Source: Rhizobium herbae | Lineage (GTDB): Bacteria > Pseudomonadota > Alphaproteobacteria > Rhizobiales > Rhizobiaceae | NCBI RefSeq assembly: GCF_017873135.1 | Contig: NZ_JAGGJV010000002.1 | Span: 248,001 to 312,000 of the forward strand | Direction: 5' to 3' | Length of the DNA stretch: 64,000 nucleotides | In this document: piece by piece, positions 41,289 through 50,439 of the stretch | How positions within the stretch are numbered: position 1 is the first letter of the stretch | Layout: every line of letters begins with the position of its first letter | Notes under the pieces: generated by a model | Database searches by the model: none | The model's input: the letters and a program-made list of their open reading frames with translations, nothing else | What the model was told of the DNA's origin: nothing | Translations under genes and position numbers: made by a program

Positions 41289-43169
41289 CTAGTGCTCGAT
41301 ATCGTCGCCGGGAAGGATGTCGCCTTCCTCGGATTCGGCGGCGGCCACGGCCACCGGCTCGATTTCCTCTTCCGGTTCCGGCCCCTTGATCCTGACGTCG
41401 GTGATCTTGGCGCCGGGGAAGCGGGCGAGAATGGCGGCGACATCCGGATCCTGGCGCGCATCGCTGACACGCTTTTCCTGCGCCTGTGTCTCGGCTTCAA
41501 GCAATGTCGGCTGGCCGGGTTCACGGCTGAGGATGACCATCCAGCGGATGCCGGTCCAGTCTTCCAGCTTCTTCTGCAACTCGGCGACCAGCGTCTTCGG
41601 CGCGTCTTCCGGCAGGTTGATTTCCAACCTTCCGGGTTCGAGATTGACCAGCCGCACGAAGCCGCGCACCAGCGTCTTCAGCTTGATGTCGCGGTTGGTG
41701 CCGCAGAGATCGGCGATATCGCTCACCGAGCGCACGGGAACCTTGGGTTCGGCCTTGGCGGCCGGCGCCTCGACGGGCCGCTCCTCGATCTTGCCGACCG
41801 GCATCGCCTGCGGAGGCGCCACGTCAGGTACTGCGCGCAGCATGGTCGCGCCGTTCCCGGTTGCCCGTTGCGCGGGCGGCATATCGTTGCCGCGTGCCTG
41901 CACCGAGCCGGTCATCGATGCCTGCGCGCCGCCGCCATTGCCGCCATTCGGGGCGGAGGGTTGGCGACCGGTTTCGCCGCTGGACAATTCAAGCAGACGT
42001 CGCGCGGCATCTTCCGGCGAGGGCAGGTGGGCTGCATGGGCAAGCCGGATCAGCACCATTTCGGCGGCGCCGGCCGGACGTGACGAGCTTTCCGTTTCTG
42101 GAATGCCCTTCAGCAGCATCTGCCACATGCGCGACAGCGTCGTCACGGCGATGCCAGAGGCGAATTCGGCGCCACGCGTGCGCTCGACCTCGCTCAGCGA
42201 CTGGTCGCTGGCGGCATCCGGCACATATTTCAGCCGGGTGACGAGATGGGTGAAATCGGCAAGGTCGGTCAAAACGACGGACGGGCTGGCGCCGGCTTCA
42301 TATTGACCGGCGAATTCTTCAAGCGCCGCGGCAACATCGCCTTTGACGATATGCTGGAAAAGGTCGACGATGCGGGCGCGGTCGGCAAGGCCGAGCATCG
42401 AACGCACGGCTTCGACCTCGACGATACCGCCGCCATGCGCGATCGCCTGGTCGAGCAGCGACAGGCCGTCGCGGGCCGAGCCTTCGGCGGCACGTGCAAT
42501 CATCGCCATGGCGTCCGGATCGGCCGAAATGCCTTCCTTGCCGAGAATGGTGGTGAACAGGCCGACGAGATCCGACGCGCCGATGCGGCGCAGGTCGAAA
42601 CGCTGGCAGCGCGACAGCACCGTGATCGGAACCTTGCGGATTTCGGTCGTGGCAAAAATGAACTTCACATGCTCTGGCGGCTCTTCGAGCGTCTTCAGCA
42701 GGCCGTTGAAGGCCTGGGTCGAGAGCATGTGCACTTCGTCGATGATGTAGACTTTGTAGCGTGCCGAAACCGGGCGGTAGCGCACCTGCTCGATGATCTC
42801 GCGGATATCGTCGATGCCGGTATGGGACGCGGCGTCCATCTCGATCACGTCGACATGCCGGCCCTCCATGATCGCCTGGCAATGTTCGCCGGGAATACGC
42901 AGGTCGATGGTCGGCTTGTCGATCTCGGGGGTCTTGTAGTTCAGCGCGCGGGCGAGAATACGGGCAGTGGTCGTCTTGCCGACGCCGCGAACACCGGTCA
43001 GCATATAGGCCTGTGCGATGCGGCCGGTCTCGAACGCATTGGTGAGCGTGCGCACCATCGGTTCCTGGCCGACCATCAGGTCGGAGAAATCCTTCGGCCG
43101 GTACTTGCGCGCAAGCACGCGGTAGGCGGCGGGTTTTTCGGATGTCGGGATCAGACTATCTTCGCTCAT
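41289..43169 (-). CDS. dnaX: DNA polymerase III subunits gamma/tau
   Basis: A 626-residue clamp-loader ATPase. [20 protein letters not shown] opens the AAA+ domain; Walker A is [20 protein letters not shown], and Walker B/sensor regions are [20 protein letters not shown] and [20 protein letters not shown]. The zinc module between them has only one cysteine ([11 protein letters not shown]) rather than four. The C-terminal tau part (about 450-626) is Pro/Ala-rich, with a conserved end domain ([20 protein letters not shown]). No A-rich slippery sequence is seen. ATG 43169. Confidence 0.97.
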   Translation of the reverse strand: MSEDSLIPTSEKPAAYRVLARKYRPKDFSDLMVGQEPMVRTLTNAFETGRIAQAYMLTGVRGVGKTTTARILARALNYKTPEIDKPTIDLRIPGEHCQAIMEGRHVDVIEMDAASHTGIDDIREIIEQVRYRPVSARYKVYIIDEVHMLSTQAFNGLLKTLEEPPEHVKFIFATTEIRKVPITVLSRCQRFDLRRIGASDLVGLFTTILGKEGISADPDAMAMIARAAEGSARDGLSLLDQAIAHGGGIVEVEAVRSMLGLADRARIVDLFQHIVKGDVAAALEEFAGQYEAGASPSVVLTDLADFTHLVTRLKYVPDAASDQSLSEVERTRGAEFASGIAVTTLSRMWQMLLKGIPETESSSRPAGAAEMVLIRLAHAAHLPSPEDAARRLLELSSGETGRQPSAPNGGNGGGAQASMTGSVQARGNDMPPAQRATGNGATMLRAVPDVAPPQAMPVGKIEERPVEAPAAKAEPKVPVRSVSDIADLCGTNRDIKLKTLVRGFVRLVNLEPGRLEINLPEDAPKTLVAELQKKLEDWTGIRWMVILSREPGQPTLLEAETQAQEKRVSDARQDPDVAAILARFPGAKITDVRIKGPEPEEEIEPVAVAAAESEEGDILPGDDIEH

Positions 43170-43223
43170 CGCCCCTGCCGCTTGGCACCAAGTCGTGTCC
43201 AGACAGGACAGAAGGAAAAGGGT

Positions 43224-43319
43224 GGGAGGCTGGCACGATGACCCGTGCCTGGCTCGTTGGGGCTGCTTCCTTCCGGACCTGACCCGGTTGGCGAGTGGCT
43301 CGTCCACCACCAACCTCCC
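43224..43319 (-). ncRNA. ffs: Signal recognition particle RNA (bacterial small, 4.5S-like)
   Basis: The minus strand contains the universal SRP domain IV: GGTCAGGTCCGGAAGGAAGC followed by AGCC. The ends GGGAGG (43319-43314) and CCTCCC (43229-43224) pair, and the whole 96-nt RNA folds as one long hairpin. It binds Ffh for co-translational membrane targeting. It sits between dnaX and the HIT gene, a common position in rhizobia. TTTT follows shortly after the 3' end. Confidence 0.95.
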
Positions 43320-43422
43320 GGCTTCCATATCGGCAATATCGAAACCAAATGCAAGCCACGCCCCAAAAAAACTGCTATCGTTACTGAAACAAAAGAAAAA
43401 TCACTGTCCATGGGAGACCTGC

Positions 43423-43827
43423 TTGCCTGCTTTCGAAATTGATGAACGCCTCCAGCGCGATGGATTGCTTATCGCCACGCTCGGTCTTTGCCAGCTTCGC
43501 ATCAACAATGATCGCCGCTGGCCCTGGCTGGTGCTTATTCCCCAGCGCAATGGCGTGTCGGAGGTCTTCGACCTGACGCCGCTTGACCAGGCCATGCTGA
43601 CATTCGAGACGAACATGGTCGGTTCGGCATTGAAAAAGGTGACCGGGGCGACGAAGATCAATGTCGGCGCGCTTGGCAACATCGTCCGCCAGCTCCATGT
43701 CCATGTGATCGCCCGCAACGAGGGCGATGCCAACTGGCCGGGGCCGGTCTGGGGTTTTGGCACTGCCGAACCCTGGAGCGATGACGAGCGCAAGGCATTC
43801 GCAGCACGGATACTGGAAAACCTCTGA
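43423..43827 (+). CDS. HIT-family protein
   Basis: A 134-residue histidine-triad protein. The triad region is NIVRQLHVHVIARNEGD; LQRDGLLIATLGLCQLRINN and WPWLVLIPQRNGVSEVFDL are typical of the short, rhizobial HIT group. HIT enzymes hydrolyse nucleotide conjugates. No ATG is available at a suitable place; TTG 43423 with GGGAG about seven bases upstream is the likely start. nudC follows after two bases. Confidence 0.86.
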   Translation: MPAFEIDERLQRDGLLIATLGLCQLRINNDRRWPWLVLIPQRNGVSEVFDLTPLDQAMLTFETNMVGSALKKVTGATKINVGALGNIVRQLHVHVIARNEGDANWPGPVWGFGTAEPWSDDERKAFAARILENL

Positions 43828-43829
43828 CC

Positions 43830-44804
43830 ATGACGACATCGATCTTCGACCTGCACAGCCCGCATCCCGAGCCGAGCACGCTCGTCGCATTCGCGGAAAA
43901 TCACCTCGACAGACAGTCCGAACATCGTGCCGACGATTGCCTGGAAGTGGCCTTCCGCAAGGAGGGAGCGCATGTCTTTGCTTTTTCCGGCGGCAAGCTG
44001 GTCGTCAAGCACGACGAGAAGATCATCGACCCGCTGTTTGCACCCTACGAGCTGGCGGGGCTGGAGCCGGTCCTTGACGATGCCATCCTGCTCGGTTTCC
44101 TGGCCAATGGCGAGCCGCGGCTGGCTGTCCCGATTGGTTTGACGGAGGAAACGCTCCCCGAACCTTTCAAGCTGGCCGACGGCCGCACGCTCTATCGCCA
44201 GCAGATGCTGCCCGACGAATTGCTCGGCCAGTTTGCGCAGGCGTCAAGCCTGATCACCTGGAATGCGACCAACCGCTTCTGCGGCAAGTGCGGTTCGGCC
44301 ATGGAAGGCAAGGCCGGCGGTTATCGCCGTGTCTGCTCCGCCTGCGGTCACATGGTCTTCCCGCGCACCGACCCTGTGGTCATCATGCTGACCATCGATC
44401 TGGAGCGCGACCTCTGCCTGCTCGGCCGCAGTCCGCACTTTCCCGAGGGCATGTATTCCTGTCTCGCCGGTTTCGTCGAGCCGGGCGAAACGATGGAGAA
44501 CGCCGTCCGGCGCGAAACCCATGAGGAATCCGGCATCCGCGTCGGCCGCGTCCGCTACCACGCCTCGCAACCCTGGCCGATGCCGCACACGCTGATGATC
44601 GGCTGTTATGCCGAGGCGAAGTCCCGCGATATCCACCGCGACGATCAGGAACTGGAAGATTGCCGCTGGTTCACGCGCGAGGAGACAGCAGCCATGCTGG
44701 CCCGCAATACCGGCGTGACGCTGGCGGCGGGGGAACTCGGTCCGCCGCCGAAGGGCGCGATCGCCCATCAGCTGATGCGCGACTGGCTGGACTGGCCAAA
44801 GTGA
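43830..44804 (+). CDS. nudC: NAD(+)/NADH diphosphatase NudC
   Basis: A 324-residue Nudix hydrolase that splits NADH and can remove NAD caps from RNA. The C4 zinc site CGKCG...CSACG is near residue 150. The Nudix box is GFVEPGETMENAVRRETHEE followed by SGI, and the NudC-specific SQPWPMPHTLM lies just after it. The N-terminal domain is conserved but divergent. It is co-transcribed with the HIT gene. Confidence 0.95.
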   Translation: MTTSIFDLHSPHPEPSTLVAFAENHLDRQSEHRADDCLEVAFRKEGAHVFAFSGGKLVVKHDEKIIDPLFAPYELAGLEPVLDDAILLGFLANGEPRLAVPIGLTEETLPEPFKLADGRTLYRQQMLPDELLGQFAQASSLITWNATNRFCGKCGSAMEGKAGGYRRVCSACGHMVFPRTDPVVIMLTIDLERDLCLLGRSPHFPEGMYSCLAGFVEPGETMENAVRRETHEESGIRVGRVRYHASQPWPMPHTLMIGCYAEAKSRDIHRDDQELEDCRWFTREETAAMLARNTGVTLAAGELGPPPKGAIAHQLMRDWLDWPK

Positions 44805-44865
44805 ACAAAATCGGCAGCCGCGGATGGCGGACGCCGATGGAGTGTTGTTTTAGCCGTTTACCGGG

Positions 44866-45939
44866 TCAGAAATTGCGCTGTAGTCGAATGGTCCCGCCGA
44901 TCGCGCTGCCGTTGCCGCGTTCGCCGCCGAAGTCGGTGTAGTTGATTTCCGGCTGGAGCGTCAGGCCATCGACCACGGCATATTCGACATTGACGGCGCC
45001 GGCGAAAGTTCCGTCTTCCTCGTAGGCTGCCTGCGCGTTCAGCGAGGCCTTTTCGGTCATCTGCGCGGAGAACCCGCCCCAGACGGCCCAGTCGCCATCC
45101 CACGGACCATAGTAGTTGCGTTGGCGCGATCCGCCGGGGCCATTGTCATTGTCCCAATCCGACTGATAGCCGCCCATCACGAAGACTGAAAGCGTCTCGT
45201 TGAACTTGACATCGAGACGGAGCTTGCCGCCAAAGGCCTCGGCTTCCGTGTCGTAGCCGCCGACGGCCGAGATGCCGCCCCAGTCCCCCATGTACTTTAC
45301 CCCGCCGATAACGTGCGGAAAGTCGTTGCCGCGATAGGAGACAGACGGCACCGGCGCGAAACCGGTATCATAGCTCCCGGCACCTTCCTCGAGGCCGATC
45401 AAAGCCGAGAAGCCCATGTCACCGCCATAGACGTAGCTGACCTGGGAGGTCCGGTCGCCGGTGTAATCGATCACATCGTCGTTGATGATGTTGCCGGCGG
45501 AATTCAGCCAGGTGTCGTATCGTGAATCGGCATAGCCGGCGCGGAAGCCTGCAATCTCGATATAGGCAGCGTTGAGATAGGTATTGGTGTCGGTGATGTT
45601 GTTCGCGTCGCTGCGCAGTTCGATGAAGCTGCGCAACGTTCCGAATTCGCTGTCCGATCGTGCATCGAGCATGATCGTTCCGCGCGTAAACGCATCCCAG
45701 CCGCTGCTCTCGCCCGAATAAGGGCTCTCGCCATAGTTGGAATCGAAACGCACGTAGCCGCTGATCTTCAGGCAGGTTTCGGTGCCGGGAATGTAGAAGT
45801 AGCCTTTGCCGAAAGCGTCGCAGACGCGCACGTACTCCATGGGCTCCGGTTCCGCGGCAACGATGGCGTCGGCGGCGCTTGCTCCCGTCGAGGCCGCCAA
45901 TGCGGCGGCGGAGCAGAGAAGAAGTGTCCTGATTGCCAT
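44866..45939 (-). CDS. Outer-membrane porin (RopA/Omp2b type)
   Basis: A 357-residue porin. The signal peptide MAIRTLLLCSAAALAASTGA ends at ASAAD. The mature start VRVCDAFGKGYFYIPGTETC, followed by LKISGYVRF, is the signature of rhizobial and Brucella porins, with two cysteines. The rest is a 16-stranded beta-barrel, ending with Phe (GGTIRLQRNF), as required for outer-membrane assembly. ATG 45939 has AAGG eight bases upstream; 45960 is possible. Confidence 0.93.
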   Translation of the reverse strand: MAIRTLLLCSAAALAASTGASAADAIVAAEPEPMEYVRVCDAFGKGYFYIPGTETCLKISGYVRFDSNYGESPYSGESSGWDAFTRGTIMLDARSDSEFGTLRSFIELRSDANNITDTNTYLNAAYIEIAGFRAGYADSRYDTWLNSAGNIINDDVIDYTGDRTSQVSYVYGGDMGFSALIGLEEGAGSYDTGFAPVPSVSYRGNDFPHVIGGVKYMGDWGGISAVGGYDTEAEAFGGKLRLDVKFNETLSVFVMGGYQSDWDNDNGPGGSRQRNYYGPWDGDWAVWGGFSAQMTEKASLNAQAAYEEDGTFAGAVNVEYAVVDGLTLQPEINYTDFGGERGNGSAIGGTIRLQRNF

Positions 45940-46128
45940 GGGGCAGCCTTTGTTGCGCATTTCGCGGAAGGCTCGCAAGCGCATGTTGTTGCCGGAAAGC
46001 ATTGAGGACTGCCGATCAGGCACTGCTCAACGCGACGAACAAATCACAACGGTTCGCCGTAAAACAATCACTTTTCGCCAGTGATTTCCAGCCGCCAATT
46101 CTAACCCGCGAGAAACGCTACGCGGTCT

Positions 46129-46983
46129 TTAGAGGACAAGCCGCATCGGATGCGCCGCGTAGGAGCCGAGGATGCGAACCTTTTCGGAGAAATATCGCAG
46201 CTCGTCCAGCGCCTGCCGGACATGCGCATCCTCCGGATGACCCTCGATATCGGCATAGAACTGCGTCGCGATGAACTTGCCGCCGAGCTGGTAGCTCTCC
46301 AGCTTGGTCATGTTGATGCCGTTGGTGGCAAAGCCGCCGAGCGCCTTGTAGAGGGCTGCCGGGATATTGCGGACGTTGAAGACGAAGGTGGTGACGATGA
46401 CGTCGTTTTCCGCTTTCCGGTGGATGTTCTTCGGGTCGCGCGCCAGGATCACGAAACGCGTCACGTTGTTTTCCGTGTCCTCGACATTCTCGGCGATGAT
46501 GTCGAGCTTGTAGAGATCGGCAGCGAGCCTTGGGGCAAGGGCCGCCATCGACCGGTCGCCCATTTCGGAGACGAGCTTGGCTGCGCCCGCCGTATCGCCG
46601 GCCACCACAGGCTTCCAGCCATTGGCGCGCACGATCTTGCGGCACTGGCCGAGCGCATGGATATGGCTGTGCACGGTGCGGATTTCATCGCGCGAAACCC
46701 CCGGCAGCACCATCAGCTGAAACCGGATCGGCATGAAATATTCGCCAATGATGTGCAGTCGCGATTCGGGCAGCAGATGGTGGATGTCGGCGACGCGGCC
46801 GGCGATCGTGTTCTCGATCGGGATCATCGCCAGATCGGCCTCGCCATTCTCGACTGCCAGGAAAGCATCCTCGAATGTCTGGCAGGGCAGCGGCTCCATC
46901 TCCGGAAACATGTCGCGGCAGGCCATGTCGGAGTTGGCGCCATAGTCGCCCTGGAAGGAGATCCGGTTGGTCTTGGTGATCAT
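46129..46983 (-). CDS. pheA: Prephenate dehydratase
   Basis: A 284-residue monofunctional enzyme making phenylpyruvate for phenylalanine. The catalytic domain starts ISFQGDYGANSDMACRDMFP, contains ENGEADLAMIPIENTIAGRV and ends with the TRF motif (NVTRFVILARD). The ACT regulatory domain has ALYKALGGFATNGINMTKLE for phenylalanine feedback; the usual ESR is LESYQ here. It follows kdsB by 12 bases. Confidence 0.96.
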   Translation of the reverse strand: MITKTNRISFQGDYGANSDMACRDMFPEMEPLPCQTFEDAFLAVENGEADLAMIPIENTIAGRVADIHHLLPESRLHIIGEYFMPIRFQLMVLPGVSRDEIRTVHSHIHALGQCRKIVRANGWKPVVAGDTAGAAKLVSEMGDRSMAALAPRLAADLYKLDIIAENVEDTENNVTRFVILARDPKNIHRKAENDVIVTTFVFNVRNIPAALYKALGGFATNGINMTKLESYQLGGKFIATQFYADIEGHPEDAHVRQALDELRYFSEKVRILGSYAAHPMRLVL

Positions 46984-46995
46984 TGCATGGTCCGA

Positions 46996-47748
46996 TCAGG
47001 CTTTGGCGGCGAGAAGACGCCGGGCTTTTTCAAGGTCGGCCGGGGTATCGACACCGAGCGGTATGGATTTGACGATCTCGACGTCGATGCGCATGCCAGC
47101 TTCGAGGGCCCGCAATTGCTCCAGCGATTCGCGCTTTTCCAGCGCCGACGGCGGCAGGGATACGAATTTTTCGAGCGCGGCGCGACGATAGGCATAGAGG
47201 CCGATATGATGATAGAGCGGCCCCTTGCCGTGCGGTGCGGTGGCGCGGGTGAAATAAAGTGCCTTCAGGCGGGTCTCGGATAGCGGCGAGCCGACGACCT
47301 TGACGACGTTCGGATTGAGCTTCTCGTCTTCATCCTCGATCTCGACGGTCAGCGTGGCGATATCGACATCCGGATTTTCGAGCGGCCGCAGCGCGGCGCG
47401 GATTGTCTCAGGCTCGATGGTGGGAAGGTCGCCTTGCACATTGATGATGATCTCGGCCCTGCCGTTCGGATCGCTCTTCAGCAGCGCTTCATAGATGCGA
47501 TCGGACCCCGACTGGTGGTCGACCCTTGTCATCACCGCTTCGAAGCCGGCGGCCGTTACCGCATCGAATGTGTCCTGGTGATCCACCGCAACGACGATCC
47601 TGCCCGCCTGCGCGTCCCGCGCCCGCAAGGCGACCTGAACGATCATCGGAAGGCCGCAAATGTCGGCAAGGGGCTTGCCCGGCAGCCGCGTCGAGGCCAT
47701 GCGCGCGGGAATGAGAATGAGGGTTTTGTCCAAATTGTCGCTATTCAT
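46996..47748 (-). CDS. kdsB: 3-deoxy-manno-octulosonate cytidylyltransferase
   Basis: A 250-residue CMP-Kdo synthetase for lipopolysaccharide inner core. [20 protein letters not shown] is the nucleotide-binding signature, [13 protein letters not shown] the metal site, and [20 protein letters not shown] a conserved family segment. ATG 47748 follows AAGG by eight bases. It is the first gene of a kdsB-pheA operon, divergent from the cytochrome gene. Confidence 0.96.
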   Translation of the reverse strand: MNSDNLDKTLILIPARMASTRLPGKPLADICGLPMIVQVALRARDAQAGRIVVAVDHQDTFDAVTAAGFEAVMTRVDHQSGSDRIYEALLKSDPNGRAEIIINVQGDLPTIEPETIRAALRPLENPDVDIATLTVEIEDEDEKLNPNVVKVVGSPLSETRLKALYFTRATAPHGKGPLYHHIGLYAYRRAALEKFVSLPPSALEKRESLEQLRALEAGMRIDVEIVKSIPLGVDTPADLEKARRLLAAKA

Positions 47749-47904
47749 GGTAGGGCCTTCAAAATGCGCCGGAAAAGTGTCAAAAGGTCTCAGTCCGGAG
47801 CTTATAATGTCTGTTGCAACGCAAAGCCAAAAGACATAGGTTCCGCGCGATTTCAAGATAGGCTGGCGTTTTGTTTGGGCCGGTTGCAAGGGGAGCATTG
47901 GCGG

Positions 47905-48597
47905 ATGAACTCATATGTGAACATGGGCGTGGGTGCCTTTCTTGGTACTGTCTTTGTTTTGATGTCCGTATCGATAGCCTCGGAAGGCATTTTCCATTCG
48001 GAAGCTCCCGAAAAGGAAGGTTTCGCCATCATCGCCGAGGAAGGCACATCGGAAGCCGGCGCCGGTGGCGCGGCAGAAGCCGAAGTCGATATCAAGCCGC
48101 TTCTGGCTGCTGCCGATGCAACGGCAGGCGCGACCGTCTTCAAGAAATGCGCAAGCTGTCACACCGCCGAGAAGGGAGGGGCCAACAAGGTTGGCCCGAA
48201 CCTGTGGGGCGTGGTCGAGCGGCCGATCGCCTCGCATGAAGGTTTTGCCTATTCGGCCGGCATGAAGACATTCGCCGAAGCCAACAAGACCTGGACCTAC
48301 GATCACCTGAGCTTCTTCGTCGAAGCACCGAAGAAGCATGTTCCTGGCACCGCGATGGGCTTTGCCGGCGTCAAGAAGCCGGACGAGCGCGCCAATCTGA
48401 TTGCCTGGCTGCGCGAGCAGGCCGATTCGCCGGTTGCTCTGCCCGACGCGTCTGCTGCCGCGACCCCTGCCACTGAGGGCGAAGCCGCAAAGCCGGCTGC
48501 CGAAGGCGAAACTGCCAAGCCCGCTACGGAAGGGGCAAAGCCTGCGACCGAAGGCGAGGCGACGAAGCCTGCCACGGAAACGGCGCCTGCCCAATAA
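47905..48597 (+). CDS. cycM: Membrane-anchored c-type cytochrome, CycM-like
   Basis: A 230-residue cytochrome c552. The uncleaved N-terminal anchor is [20 protein letters not shown]; a flexible Glu/Ala linker follows; the haem site CASCH is near residue 81, with Met in [11 protein letters not shown] as the distal ligand and [12 protein letters not shown] in between. It carries electrons between complex III and terminal oxidase. The last 50 residues are an unusual low-complexity tail of KPATEGE-like repeats. Terminated by a good hairpin. Confidence 0.92.
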   Translation: MNSYVNMGVGAFLGTVFVLMSVSIASEGIFHSEAPEKEGFAIIAEEGTSEAGAGGAAEAEVDIKPLLAAADATAGATVFKKCASCHTAEKGGANKVGPNLWGVVERPIASHEGFAYSAGMKTFAEANKTWTYDHLSFFVEAPKKHVPGTAMGFAGVKKPDERANLIAWLREQADSPVALPDASAAATPATEGEAAKPAAEGETAKPATEGAKPATEGEATKPATETAPAQ

Positions 48598-48623
48598 ACG
48601 CAACAAAGCGCAGCTGAAAGAAT

Positions 48624-48650
48624 AAAGCCCGGCCAAGTGCCGGGCTTTCT
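48624..48650 (+). terminator. Rho-independent terminator after the cytochrome gene
   Basis: AAAGCCCGGC (48624-48633) pairs with GCCGGGCTTT (48639-48648) around CAAGT; TTT lies at the end. It can also serve the convergent transporter gene, as the minus strand ends in TTTATTC. Confidence 0.88.
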
Positions 48651-48677
48651 CATGTCTACGTTCCTGCTGCCGCTTTG

Positions 48678-49622
48678 CTACAGCAGGATATAGGCCCAGG
48701 CGGAAACCGAAATGACGCCGAGCGCGGTGGTGATGGTGATCGTCGAGGAGGCGAGCCCGTGACCGACATTGAAGTGGTTGGCGATCAGCCAGGCATTGAC
48801 GCCGGTAGGAACGGATGAGGTCAGCACCAGCGCCGCCGTCCAGTCGCTGTTGAGGCCAAGCAGCTGGCAGGCGCCGTAGACGGTTGCCGGCAGAACGATC
48901 AGCTTCAGGGCGCTGGTGATCGAGGCGAGACCGGTATTGCCGGCAAGACCGTATTTGTCGAGCGCCATGCCGATCGAGACCAGCGCGGCCGGCGCTGCGA
49001 CGCCTGCAAGCTGGTCGACGACGATCTTGACCGGACCGCCGAGCGGCACGCCGACGAGATGAACCAGTGCTCCAAGCACCAGGCCGATGACCAGCGGATT
49101 GCGCACCAGATTGCGCAGGATGCCTTTGAGCAGCCTGAGCGGGCTCTGTCCCGGTTTGCCGCTGGCCTTGCGCTCGGCGCGCTCCATCAGGATGGTGCCG
49201 GCGATCATCATGACCGGCAGGTGCACCGACAGGAGGATGGACAGGGCGACGACACCTTCCTCGCCGACGCTGCGCGAAACGAGCGGCAGACCGATGAAGA
49301 CCGTGTTGGCGAAGGCAGACGAGACCCCGGCGAGTACGCCGATGCGCGCGTCCTTCTTGAAAAACAGCGTGGCTGCGAGATGCCCGAGCGTCCATGTCAC
49401 CGCGACGCCGGAGAAATAGGCGACCCAGAGCGGCCATGGCGAACCGTCCCGGAAGTCGGCCTCCGCGATGGTGCGAAACAAAAGCACCGGCACGGCAACC
49501 CGAAAGACGAAGTCCCCAAGCCCGTCCCCGACCGTCGCCTTCAGGTAGTTCATCCGCACGATCAGCCAACCCAGGAGGATCAGGACGAAAATCGGCACGA
49601 CATTCAGGAAGACATCGGACAT
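48678..49622 (-). CDS. AEC (auxin efflux carrier) family transporter
   Basis: A 314-residue inner-membrane carrier with about ten helices in two inverted halves (VVPIFVLILLGWLIVRMNYL; GVLAGVSSAFANTVFIGLPL; ALVSIGMALDKYGLAGNTGL; LVLTSSVPTGVNAWLIANHF). AEC proteins export or import dicarboxylates and similar acids. The crossing helix-breaking motifs NTVFIGLP and VPTGVNAW are visible. ATG 49622 gives the family N-terminus. Confidence 0.88.
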   Translation of the reverse strand: MSDVFLNVVPIFVLILLGWLIVRMNYLKATVGDGLGDFVFRVAVPVLLFRTIAEADFRDGSPWPLWVAYFSGVAVTWTLGHLAATLFFKKDARIGVLAGVSSAFANTVFIGLPLVSRSVGEEGVVALSILLSVHLPVMMIAGTILMERAERKASGKPGQSPLRLLKGILRNLVRNPLVIGLVLGALVHLVGVPLGGPVKIVVDQLAGVAAPAALVSIGMALDKYGLAGNTGLASITSALKLIVLPATVYGACQLLGLNSDWTAALVLTSSVPTGVNAWLIANHFNVGHGLASSTITITTALGVISVSAWAYILL

Positions 49623-49763
49623 CAGGCGCAGCCTCTTGGCAAAATGAACGTCCGCCATAGACCCATTCGGAGGGATGCCGCAACCCGAGGCGGAGCAAGT
49701 AGCGGGCAAGGCGTATATTTCACGCAAGGCTCATATGACAGGATGGTGACGGGAGGTTGCCGA

Positions 49764-50018
49764 ATGATCGAAAAATGGTGGCAGGAGCCCGTCGTCCTCG
49801 AACTCGACGGGATAGGAAGATATCGCACCATTCGCCATACGCGCGAGGCGGCGGAATGTCTTCTCGAGAAGTGGCCGGTTCACGATGGCAATGCATACAA
49901 GGCGGCAATCCAAATGTGCGGCCATGTGCTGCGCGGCGAGCAGCCGGTGGACTATGCCCGCCAGGATTTCATTGCCGCGGCCGTCGAAGCCTTCATCCAC
50001 GTTCAGCCGGGCACCTGA
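49764..50018 (+). CDS. DUF982-domain protein
   Basis: An 84-residue protein typical of rhizobia, where DUF982 genes are present in several copies: WWQEPVVLELDGIGRYRTIR, then TREAAECLLEKWPVHDGNAY and ARQDFIAAAVEAFI. The function is unknown. GGGAGG lies seven bases before the ATG. Confidence 0.85.
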   Translation: MIEKWWQEPVVLELDGIGRYRTIRHTREAAECLLEKWPVHDGNAYKAAIQMCGHVLRGEQPVDYARQDFIAAAVEAFIHVQPGT

Positions 50019-50107
50019 TGCCGGTTGCACGTTTCCCGTCACGATGAAGCCATTGCAGAAAAGCGGAACATTCGGGAAAAGCTTGCGTTGTCCCCTCGAA
50101 GGACACC

Positions 50108-50365
50108 ATGGCCATGCACAAGCAAATCTACGTTCACCAGGACGACCATTCGAACCTGACCGGTGATGATCTGGCCGGGAAGGTGCTGCGCTATATCCGG
50201 TATGCCGCGCTGATCGACACGTCGGGCCTGTCGGTGATGGCGTTCGGCCGTACTGTCGTGCTCAGCGGCCATGTTTCGTCCAAAGCCGAAATCGGCTGCA
50301 TCGAGGAAGCGGCGGCCTCGGTGATCGGCGTGCATCTCGTCGAGAACCGGGTGGAGGTGCTGTAG
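50108..50365 (+). CDS. BON-domain small protein
   Basis: 85 residues forming one BON fold: DDLAGKVLRYIRYAALIDTS, LSVMAFGRTVVLSGHVSSKA and EEAAASVIGVHLVENRVEVL. BON domains bind phospholipids or other membrane components. No signal peptide is seen, unlike OsmY. AAGGACACC precedes the ATG. Confidence 0.85.
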   Translation: MAMHKQIYVHQDDHSNLTGDDLAGKVLRYIRYAALIDTSGLSVMAFGRTVVLSGHVSSKAEIGCIEEAAASVIGVHLVENRVEVL

Positions 50366-50439
50366 CTCCAGCGGATTTGCGGCCAAGCCTTTTACGAACA
50401 GTCGAGGGCACGATTTCCCGCTTTCCCCGATCCGGCAAC

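Noticed and set aside
41289-43169. Programmed frameshift in dnaX producing gamma and tau
   Set aside because: No A-rich slippery heptamer is visible on the coding strand, so a second product by slippage is not supported.
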